The translations under genes were made by a program, and so were the position numbers. The notes below the pieces were generated by a model. The model searched no databases, was not told the origin of the DNA, and saw only the letters and a list, made by a program, of their open reading frames with translations. From Alviniconcha marisindica (taxonomy: Eukaryota > Mollusca > Gastropoda > Provannidae), in NCBI GenBank assembly GCA_018857735.1, contig JABMCL010000825.1, forward strand, positions 21,001-85,000: a stretch of DNA of 64,000 nucleotides, given 5' to 3'. Shown here piece after piece: positions 11,201 through 22,834 of the stretch; position 1 is the first letter of the stretch; the number at the start of each line of letters is the position of its first letter.

Positions 11201-14200
11201 GGTAGGTGGTGTGCAGAAGGCTGCTGGAAACTGCCACTGCTCTTAAGTCTTTATAAGCCTTTTATGCACTTCTGTCTTGCATAAGCACTTGTGCTGTTCT
11301 GTCTTGCATGTATGCTTGTGCTGTTCTGTCTTGCATGTATGCTTGTGCTGTTCTGTCTTGCATGTATGCTTGTACTGTTCTGTCTTGCATGTATGCTTGT
11401 GCTGTTCTGTCTTGCATGTATGCTTGTGCTGTTCTGTCTTGCATAAGCACTTGTGCTGTTCTGTCTTGCATAAGCACTTGTGCTGTTCTGTCTTGCATGT
11501 ATGCTTGTGCTGTTCTGTCTTGCATGTATGCTTGTGCTGTTCTGTCTTGCATAATGCACTTGTGCTGTTCTGTCTTGCATGTATGCTTGTGCTGTTCTGT
11601 CTTGCATAAGCACTTGTGCTGTTCTGTCTTGCATGTATGCTTGTGCTGTTCTGTCTTGCATGTATGCTTGTGCTGTTCTGTCTTGCATAAGCACTTGTGC
11701 TGTTCTGTCTTGCATGTATGCTTGTGCTGTTCTGTCTTGCATGTATGCTTGTGCTGTTCTGTCTTGCATAATATGTGCTTGCTTGAACAAACTTGTGGCA
11801 CCATAGACAGCAATGAGATGTGCACTGTGCACTGCAGGTACCTGAAGAAAAGCAGGTGACACATTAACACATGCAGTCAGTCTGAAGGTGGGATTGTATG
11901 GCTGGCCAACAGGGACAAGTCTGAATGTCATGGGCCAGCTTATTTGAGCGTTATAGTGGTCTTCATTCAAGTGTTTTCCTGTGCTGGTTCCTGCCGTTCA
12001 CTTCTGTATGCATGGATTGCCTTGACAGATGCTGAGCAAAGAGCGCAGCGAGAGTGGGGAGAAAAGCAAGGAACAAGAGAAAAGCCTGCGGGAGCTGAGG
12101 AGTGCCGTGGAGTCTCTCACTGTTGACTTGAAGTGTAAGTGACCCGACTGCTTTGACATTTGTGTTGTGGGGGATGCCAGACTGATTCAGCTGATTCTGA
12201 TCTCAGCACAACCTGCAGCTGGCAGACTGAGCATAGTTCTGTTGCATCACAACATGTACACACACAAACCTGTTGGCCATCAGTACTCTCGTAAGGTCTG
12301 AGAACCTGCACCTGGCAGAGCAAGAACGTGCAGTTCTATTGCATTGTGTGTACTCACACAAACCTGTTGGCCATTAATACTCCCGTTAAGGTCTGAGAAC
12401 CTGAAGCTGGCAGAGCAAGCACGTGCAGTTATGTTGCATTACAACGTATACACACACAAACCTGTTGGCCATTAATACTCCCGTTAAGGTCTGAGAACCT
12501 GAAGCTGGCAGAGCAAGCACGTGCAGTTCTGTTGCATTACAATGTGTACACACACAAACCTGTTGGCCATTAATACTCCCGTTAAGGTCTGAGAACCTGC
12601 AGCTGGCAGAGCAAGCACATGCAGTTCTATTGCATTATGTGGACTCACACAAACCTGTTGGCCATTAATACTCCCGTTAAGTTCTGAGAACCTGCAGCTG
12701 GCAGAGCAAGCACATGCAGTTCTGTTGCATTACAACGTGTACACACACAAACCTGTTGGCCATTAATACTCCTGTTAAGTTCTGAGAGCCTCACTTGGCA
12801 CCATCTATGCTGGACAAGAGAAAGAACAGACAAAAAGATCCGTTTTCATTGTCTGATCATGCTACCTGTTGTAGATGCCAGGGAAGAGGTGCGGGACTAC
12901 CAGCTTCTGCTGCAGTCATCCGATAAGGAGCTGAAAGCAGAAAAGAATAAGACGAAGTCCCACAGCTCCATCACAGATGAAAAAATCAACAGCTTGGAAA
13001 CTCAGGTCAGATTTTTGGATACCTGAGACTGTTTCAGTGGGACACTTACCATGAATATGGCTGAAACTCACTCTGTGCGTTTGTGTGTATATGTTGGCAC
13101 ATGTCAGTCGTCATAGACTGTTTCAGTGGGACACTTACCATGAATATGGCTGAAACTCACTGTGCGTTTGTGTGTATATGTTGGCACATGTCAGTTGTCA
13201 TAGACTGTTTCAGTGGGACACTTACCATGAATATGGCTGAAACTCATTCTGTGCGTTTGTGTGTATATGTTGGCACATGTCAGTCGTCATAGACTAGTTT
13301 AGTGGGACACTTACCATGAATATGGCTGAAACTCTGTGCGTTTGTGTGTATGTTGACACGTGTCAGTCATCATAGACTGTTTCAGTGGGACACTTACCAT
13401 GAATATGGCTGAAACTCTGTGCATTTGTGTGTGTGTTGGCATGTCAGTCATAGGCTGTTTTAGTGGGACACTTACCATGAATATGGCTGAAACTCAGTCT
13501 GTGCGCAATTGTGTGTATGTTGGCACATGTTGGTCATCATAGACTGTTTCAGTGGAACATTTGCCATGGTTATGGTTGAAACCCGCAATGTGCCTTGGTC
13601 CATATATGTGTTGGGGTGTGTATCACTGTATGTGTGCCTGACAGAGGGAGAGAACAACTGAGATCTTACATGCATGAGTCAGGTTGCCACAATACATCCT
13701 GATTAAACACAAAACAAACGAGCCCATCTGCCAGTGGCGAAATAACAGTGGAGGTGTGGACATATCACCAGTTTCTGCCTCTGCATCACAGTTGCTGCAG
13801 GTGGTGGAATAACGGTGGAGGTGTGTCACATCACCTATTTCTGTCTCCGCATCACAGCTGCTGCAGGTGGTGGAATAACGGTGGAGGTGTGTCACATCAC
13901 CAATTTCTGTCTCCGCATCACAGCTGCTGCAGGTGCAGTCGGTGGTGGAGACGCTGGGGCGACAGCTGGAGGAGGAGACGAAGGAGCTGGAGGTGGTGGA
14001 GGAGAAGCTGGAGATGGAGAGGATGGAGAAGGTGTTCCTGGAGGAGCAGGCCCAGTCCATGGAGATGGCTCTCCTTCACAAGTCCCAGCAGCTGCTGGCC
14101 ACACAGGCCAAGCTCCAGGTGGGTGCTGCCCCGACTGTCCGTGGGGCTGACTCCCTTCACAAAGAGCCTATTGGCTGCGTCGGTTCGGTCCTTTCCCGAG

Positions 14201-17200
14201 CTGAATCAGATTTTTGCTCTCCCAGTGCTAACCCTTCATAAAGAGTCTACGGCTGCATCGGTCCCTTCTCCCAAGCTGAATCAGACTTCTGTTCCCCGGT
14301 GCTAAACAGAGAGCAACATAAAGAGCCCATTGGCTGCATCAGTCATTACTCCCAAGCTGAATCAAATTTTTGCTCTCCCGGTGCTCAACAGAAAGCACAG
14401 AAGTTGTCAGAAATGTGATCCTGGTGAGGACCATGATTCTGTTGGCTGCCTAGGTTGGACACACGTTTCACTACCTCAGTAGCTCATCAGTGACCACCAG
14501 CATGTCTTGTGTGCAGGAAGTGGAAAATCGTTTGGCAGCAGAGAAGGAGGAGCAGCAGAAGCTACAGGAAAGAAGCCAGCAGTTTGGAAAACAGCAGGTA
14601 CAGGATAGTGTGCAGATGGATGGAAGTGGGTGTCAGCGTGCACATTGGCTAACCAACCAGCTAACTAACTAACTGCCAGATCAGTCTGTAAGTGCAGTGC
14701 CATGGAGGGATTGTTGTTTTTTTGGGGGGTGCTGTTAATTTTTTAAAAAGTTTTGTCCAAACACATAAAAGTTCAAAAGAACGCTACTTATTAGGACAAA
14801 ACACAACATGTGAAATTTTTGGGGGTAATGTATTTCAAGTCACATAGTATTTTGCATTACAGCATAGGAATAGTGCTCTTGAATAGGTATACATGGCTGT
14901 TTGTTGCCTTTTCATGCCCATGTCTTTATGTTGGACTTGCGGTCAAGATGTGTCATTTCCATCCCACAAACCCCAGGAGGAGCAGCTGGTGGAGGTGACC
15001 CAGCTGAGGCAGCAGCTGGAGGACGTCAACAAGGACTGCGCTGAGAAACGAAGTCAGCTGGATGCCGTAGCAACGGAGCTGGAGGCAGCCAAGCTGACCA
15101 TCTCGGAGCTGCGACGTGATGTGTCCGATAATCGGGTCAGTTCACTATTCCTTCACCTGAGTTATCTTACATGGTGTGGTCCAGCGGCATCACAGTGTTC
15201 CTCTCTTCCACACAGCATGTGTCTGACCACCCTCCTCCCCTCCCCTCCCCTCCTTCCCTTTCGGACAACAGCTCTGTGTCAAGAGTGGCTAATGGTAGGA
15301 GTCCAGCAAGGTTTTGCTGTCAGTTGTGTTATATGGTGTGGTCCAGCAGCATCACAGTGTAGCTCTCTTCCACACAGCCTCTATCTAATACCCCCCCTCC
15401 CGTCCTCCCTTTGAGATGAAAGCTTTGTGTGAGAGTGGCTAATGGTAGGAGTCCAGCAAGGCTTTGGTGTCAGTTATGCTGCAGGGTGTGGTCCAACAGC
15501 ATCACAGTGTAGTGTAGCTGTCTTCCACAGGGCCTCTGCCTGACTACCCCCCTCCCCTCCCCTCCCCTCTGCTCCCCTCCGCTCCTGTCCTTCCCTTTCA
15601 GGCAACAGCTTTGTGTCACAGTGGCTAGTGGTTGGAGTCCAGCGAGGCTTTGCTGTCGGTTATCTTACATGGTGTGGTTCATCAGCATCACAGCGCTCTA
15701 ATCTTCCACACAGCCTCTGCCAGTCTACCTCTCACACATCATTCAGACAGACCGTAAAAAATGTCCACAAACATTGCCATTTTTTTTCCCCACGGTGGCG
15801 ATGGGGGGCTAGGGGGATGATTTACTCCTTTGATAAACGATTTGCCATTGTAGGTGCCTGTAGAGGTCACATGATTTGCTCAGTTGGGCTCATCGTGAAT
15901 TTCCCTCAACACGTTGCATGTTGGCAGGAGGCGCTGCAGCAGCAGGTGCAGCGTGTGCAGGAGTTGAGGACCAAGCTGCAGGAGTCCGAGGACAGGTGCA
16001 GCGTCCTGCAGGACCTGGCCGACAGTCGATCGGCGGAGGCTGCTGACGCCAAGCAGCAGTGCGACATCCTGCTGGTGAAGCTGGAGGCCCAGACCGTGGA
16101 GCTTGATGCTGCTGCTGTTCAGGTGTGATGCTTGTGCCATAAAAGATCAATACTAACCCTGTCCCCGATGTCCTGGATTAATGACTGTCATCTTTTCATG
16201 CCTCAGACTTGGGATTGGAAGCTTGTGGTTCTACAAAAAGCAGCATTTCATCGTGCAACCTGTTGGTTCACGGTGCTCATTTATTATTCACACTTGTTGT
16301 CTACTGCTCTGTTCATCATGCAACCTGTTGGTTCACGGTGCTCATTTATTATTCACACTTGTTGTCTACTGCTCTGTTCATCATGCAACCTGTTGATTCA
16401 CAGTCTTTAATCATTATTCACTCTTGTTGTCTACTGCTCTGTTTATATAATGCAACCTGTTGGTTCACAGTATCTATTCATTGTTCACACTTGTCTGCTG
16501 CTCTGTTTATTGTGCAGCCTGTTGATTCACAGTATTGAATCATTATTCATGCTTGTTGTCTACTGCTCTGTTATATCATGCAACCTGTTGGTTCACAGTA
16601 TTGAATCATTATTCACACTTGTTGTCCACTGCTCTGTTTATCATGCAACCTGTTGATTCACAGTATTGAATCATTATTCACACTTGTTGTCTACTGCTCT
16701 GTTCATCATGCAACCTGTTGATTCACAGTATTGAATCATTATTCACTCTTGTTGTCTACTGCTCTGTTTATCATATAACCTGTTGGTTCACAGTATTGAA
16801 TCATTATTCACACTTGTTGTCTACTGCTCTGTTCATCATGCAACCTGTTGATTCACAGTATTGAATCATTATTCACTCTTGTTGTCTACTGCTCTGTTTA
16901 TCATATATAACCTGTTGGTTCACAATACTTATTCATTATTCACATGTGTTGCCTACTGCTCTGTTTATCATGCAACCTGTTGGTTCACAGTACTTATTTA
17001 TTATTCACACTTGTTAACTTTACTGTATTCATCGTGCAACCTGTTGGTTTACAGTGCTTATTTACTATTCACACTTGTTCACTACTGTGTTCATCGTGCA
17101 ACCTGTTGGTTCACAGTACTTATTTATTATTCACACTTGTTGTTTACTGTATTCATCGTGCAACCTGTTGTTCACAGTGCTTATTCATTATTCACACTTG

Positions 17201-20200
17201 TTCACTACTGTGTTCATCGTGCAATGTTTGCAGAAGGAGATGCTGAATGAAGACCTTGCTTTCTACCAAGAACAGAATGAAAAAAATGTACAGGAATGTG
17301 AATCGTTGCGGCAGAACATTGAGTCCCTGGAGGTGAGCTCTGAATATGTAGTAGTCTTTTGTTTTGTTGTTGTGTGTGTTGGGGGGGGGGGGGGGGGGCT
17401 GGGTTAACCAGGAGTCAGTTGTGTTCATAGTATGAGTTACCAGAAATTGATCAGGTGTATTAGAAATGATTTTTTATGGAATAAAAGTTGGATTTCTGCA
17501 CAACAATAAAAGAACCTTTGACGCCATTTTCATTAATAGAATCAAATTTGTGGTTGATGTGTGATATTTCATTGTGTTTTAAGAAGTTAAAGAAATAGCT
17601 TTCTCGGATTTGAATTGAAGATGGCATCACCAAAGAGTCTTTGACATCACAGATAGAACACCAGAAACTCTCAGAAGAAATCCATTTTCTTATTTTTGTC
17701 ACAGAGTTTTTTTGTTTTTTTAATTCTGCAGTGTTTATCTCTGTTGAGTGAATTGATGACATATTGCAGTGTTCTAGAAAAGGGATGGTCTGTTGGGTTA
17801 ACCTCAAACTATTTTTACTCACTATAATATTGGTCATTGGGAGGGTCGGGGTGGGGGGTAAAATTAGCCTGCAGATGAGAAATGTAGTGGTGTGGAACAA
17901 TAATGACCAAAATAACATTCAAGCAAAAATCTTTCCCTTTTTTTTTCCTTTTTTTCCTGCTGCAGCTGAGGTTATGTCTTTAGCTTAAGTCTGCTGCTTT
18001 CATTGACTGCAACCTTTGTTCCGAAACAGGACGAGAAGGAGACGATGCAAAAGGAAGCACAGTTGCTGAAGGCAGAGGTAATCTTTTTGAGGCATTTCCT
18101 GTGACACTTTGGATCAAGTACATATTCATTCATGTTATAAAGTACACGGTCCCGGGTAGTCTCAGCTCATAGCCACATTAACCATTTATTCATTGTCATT
18201 CATCTTCAGGTTTGTATATATCTGATTTTTTTCTTCTTCTGTGCTTGTTGCATATCAGCCACCAAAGGGTCTCTTTGAAGTAATTGTACATAGATACTGC
18301 TTGCGCATGTGTATGCTGATCCATTGATAAGTTTAACAGTTGGTGCTGTCGTTAATGCTGGTGGTCAAGGTGTGTGGAACTGTGTGACGTGAGAGAATTT
18401 TGAATCCATACAGCTGACTACATGTATTGTGATAATAGACGATTACGCTTTTTATCCCCAGACCCACCCACCCGTTTTTTCTTTCTTTCAGAAACGACAT
18501 TGGTCAGTCCCATAAACTGTTGTGTGTTATGAAGCAGTCAGCGCTGTTAGACTAATAACTGTTTTGCTCAGAACCGTGACCTGTTGCAGTTGATAGAGCG
18601 TGACGGTCGTCTGCGGCTGATCAACCAGCATCTGGAGGAGTTGAAGATGCAGCAGGCAGGCTCACCGCATGCCAGTCCTGAAAAACCTACTGAGCACAGC
18701 GCGTATCCTTCGTCTCTGACAGTCGCAGTCAGCAAAATGAAATTGACTCTCCTTTTCATTGCCACAAAGACCTCTTCACACAAAAAGAAAGGCATAGGCC
18801 TGAAGTTTTTCCTTTGGCCATGTTTTGTGTGCACTCCATCATGATAGTTTTGATTGGAGGAAACCATGCTGCCTTTGTTTGTTGGCAGTTTCGCTTTAAA
18901 TTTCTGGCTTTGGGATGAGATGCATTTTGGGGGGTCTCAGGAAGTTTGGAAAAAATCTCTTCCCTGTGTGAGTGTCCGTCATTATTTTACTGGTCTCAGT
19001 TTTGTCTTCCCTGTGTGAGTGTCCATTATTATTTTACTGGTCTCAGTTTTGTCTTCCTTGTGTGTCCGTCATTATTTTATTGGTCTCAGTTTTGTCTTTC
19101 CTGTGTGTGAGTCCGTCATTATTTTACTGGTCTCAGTTTTGTCTTTCCTGTGTGTGTGTGTCCATCATGATAGTACTGGTCTCAGTTTTGTCTTTCCTGT
19201 GTGTGTGTCCGTCATTATTTTACTGGTCTCAGTTTTGTCTTTCCTGTGTGTGTGTCCGTCATTATTTTACTGGTCTCAGTTTTGTCTTTCCTGTGTGTGT
19301 GTCCGTCATTATTTTACTGGTCTCAGTTTTGTCTTTCCTGTGTGTGTGTCCGTCATTATTTTACTGGTCTCAGTTTTGTCTTTCCTGTGTGTGTGTCCGT
19401 CATTATAGTACTGGTCTCAGTTTTGTCTTTCCTGTGTGTGTGTCCGTCATTATAGTACTGGTCTAAGTTTGTTTTCCTTGTGTGTGTTTTAGCTGTGTAA
19501 AGTGTGATTAAGAATACTGGTGTTAAGTTTTGACTTAGCTGTGTGTTGTGTCATTAAGACTAGGCTGTTAGTTTTTCTGGTGCTATTAAGACTGTAGCTG
19601 TGCAGTTAAAGTGTGATTAAGACTAGCTGTGTAGTTAAAGTGTGATTAAGACTAGCTGTGTAGTTAAAGTGTGATTAAGACTAGCTGTATAGTTACGGTG
19701 CTATTAAGACTGTAGCTGTGCAGTTAAAGTGTGATTAAGACTAGCTGTGTAGTTAAAGTGTGATTAAGACTAGCTGTGTAGTTAAAGTGTGATTAAGACT
19801 AGCTGTATAGTTACGGTGCTATTAAGACTGTAGCTGTGCAGTTAAAGTGTGATTAAGACTAACTATGTAGTTAAAGTGTGATTAAGACTAGCTGTGTAGT
19901 TACAGTGTTATTAAGACTGTAGCTGTGTAGTGAAAGTGTGAGTAAGACTAGCTGTGTAGTTACGGTGTTATTAAGACTGTAGCTGTGTAGTTAAAGTGTG
20001 ATTAAGACTAGCTGTGTAGTTAAGGTGTTATTAAGACTGTAGCTGTGTAGTTAAAGTGTGGTGAAGACTGCCGATGAAGAGTTGGCCTTGACGGCCTCAG
20101 TGTGCACGAGAAGAAGCTGGCGGCCATGGTGGAGGAACTGACCCGGGGCAGGGAGCAGTGGATGGAGGAAAACCAGCAGCTCAAGGTCAGCAGTCCTGTC

Positions 20201-22783
20201 CAGCTCCTGTTGCTAGACAGCTTACTGAAGTGCTGGGCACTTGGCTTGTGTGCTGCTCCACTGTACCACCTTGTGTTGTTTTTTTTTACAGGTGGAACCC
20301 CTCTTTTGAGATGTTTTATGAGTCGTATCACTGTTACCGGTGCCTTTGCCAACAATGTTCATGGCCATTATAAACTATAAATGTTTAAAACAGATAAGTA
20401 AAGCTATGATTATACACAATAAACATTTGAAACAGACAATTAAAGCTACAATTATATACTATAAACAATTTAAACAGATAAGTAAAGCCATGGTTATACA
20501 CTATAAATATTTTAAACAGACAAGTAAAGCTATGATTATGCACTGTAAACGTTTAAAACAGACAAGTAAAGCTATGATTATACACTGTAAACGTTTAAAA
20601 CAGACAAGTAAAGCTATGATTATACACTGTAAACGTTTAAAACAGACAAGTAAAGCTATGATTATCCACTATGAACGTTTAAAACAGACAAGTAAAGCTG
20701 TAATTAACAGGTCAGTCGTTGTTCTGAAAATGAAGCCAGTGCCAAAGCTGTTGACGCAGTTTCTCTGTACCAGCTGCTGTGACGCATCAGAACAGATGTG
20801 TTTGCTCTGACACCGCTGCGCATGCGTGTCATGTGAGTTGTGTGGTGTTTTGTTCCTAGGGCGAGCTGGCTGCGCTGAGGCAGGAGGTGTGGCAGAAGGA
20901 TGCTCTGTCCAAGAAGTGCGAGGAACTCCAGTGCCAGCTGGACAACCAGGACACTGTCTTCAAAGAGAGGTGGGGGGTGCGGGCTCTTTTCAGTCCGTCA
21001 GTAGTGGTCCGACTCAGGGTAATATACTAGTAATATAATGCAATAGATTTCATACCTTGATACGTCAATATCATTATGCTGAATGCATCAACCAGTCAAG
21101 GTATGTTATTAAGGTTGTGTGTATGCATTTCTTGTGAGTGGGTGTGCGTGGGAGGGAGTTGGGCGGTACTTTTCTAGGACTTGATTTTTTTAAAGATTTT
21201 TTTTTACTGTGTATGTATTTATTATTTGCCTACTTAAGTGGTGACTTTACAGTAGAATGGGGTACTTGATGGTCTGGGTTTGTTGAATTGCATGTCTGTT
21301 TTTTTCTTCACCAGTTTGCGCAGAGTAGCCTTTTATTGGTATAAGAAATCTCCCCATTTTGTAATAGAAGGATGCGTTTTGTTTTAAATAAAAGCCCTAC
21401 ATTGTTATTGATATACTTGGCAAAGAACAAACAAACCCAGGTTATATTTAATGAGAAATAATGCATAATTATTATTATGCCCTCTGGTGGTGGCTCTGTG
21501 CCCTGAAGGCTTTAACCCCACTGCAGGAAGATGGGGGTTCTCAGATAGGGCAAAATGGCACAGTGCCCTGTCGGTGTTAGCCCTAGCAGAGAAAGATGGG
21601 GGGTATGCAGATAGGGCAAAATGGCACATTGCCCTGTCAGTGTTAGCCCTAGCAGAGGAAGATTGGGGGTATGCAGATAGGGCAAAATGGCACAGTGCCC
21701 TGTCGGTGTTAGCCCTAGCAGAGAAAGATGGGGGGTATGCAGATGGGGCAAAATGGCACAGTGCCCTGTCGGTGTTAGCCCTAGCAGAGAAAGATGGGTA
21801 TGCAGATAGGGCAAAATGGCACAGTGCCCTGTCGGTGTTAGCCCTAGCAGAGGAAAGTGGGGGTGGGAGGGGGTACAAGACAAAATGGTATGTGCCTTAT
21901 TGTTAATGTTAGGGTCCAGTGGTGAGGTAGCAACCTCTTCTTGAAGGCACAGTCCTAAGGAAAAGGGTCCTACGGTTCTAAGGCTGCTGGCAGCGTTGTA
22001 GTATTGATGCACAGACTGTTGTGTAGGCCGTCTGCCCCACTTGACCACTTGCAGACTTTCGCTGAACAATCAGTTTTAGGTGACCCTTGTTACATTTCAT
22101 TTGACACTTCGGCACTACCTCTTAAAAGCAACACATACTGTTTTACTTGTAACATGCTGGGAACACACTTCACTCCCAGTCCCCTGATAATAAAGTACGT
22201 TTATCATGCGCTCATCAACGCCCTGAGCGCTCACATGATACATATTAACCTAAATATGATATTCTATACACATGCAGAGCATAGTTCTACCAAAACAATT
22301 TATATAAAGTATTATAAAAAAATAAAAAAAAAAATAAAAAACGCACTACAAACACACACACACACACACACACACTGACTGTAGCAGGGTCAGCCTGCAC
22401 TTCTTGACTTTAAAGCAGCATTGTCATATGTCAACTATTTTAGATACAGCAGCCTATCCGTGGTCCCTGTTACAATTCTGTGTGTAGGTTTTTGTGTGTA
22501 TTATAATTCACAGAACTGTGCATTTGTGTCTGCAGCATACGTCAGATGCAGGAAGTCAACGATGCGGAACGATCAGAGATTCAAATGTTGAGAGAGTCGC
22601 TTTGTGAGGCACGGCGCCAGCAAGAAATGGTCCTGCACGACAAGAACCTTCTGCTCTCACAGTCAGTCTCTGTGCTCTTAACTTTTGTTGTTGTAATTGC
22701 CTCTCTTCCCTTTCTCAATGCTTCCAGGATGTTATATCGGGACAAAAAGAAAACTGAAATGATGTTAGGATTCTTTCTTCTTT

Positions 22784-22834
<51 letters not shown>

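Larger units (their letters stand above)
18703..20100 (+). other. U12-type (minor spliceosome) intron in KIF15
   Basis: Donor GTATCCTT (18703-18710) matches all eight positions of the U12 consensus. CCTTGAC at 20086-20092 matches the U12 branch site and lies 9 nt before the terminal AG. There is no long pyrimidine tract. Phase 2, restoring Ala. Ends are GT-AG. Confidence 0.85.

Noticed and set aside
11251..11970. A 239-aa minus-strand frame (and 183-aa plus-strand frame) with nine-residue repeats
   Set aside because: The 27-bp minisatellite is divisible by three and keeps several frames open on both strands. No start context, homology or splice support; it lies in a KIF15 intron.
13748..14305. 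A 185-aa plus-strand frame
   Set aside because: Wrong frame of the GAG-rich coiled-coil exon 13924-14118 plus repeats; the correct frame is the heptad one.
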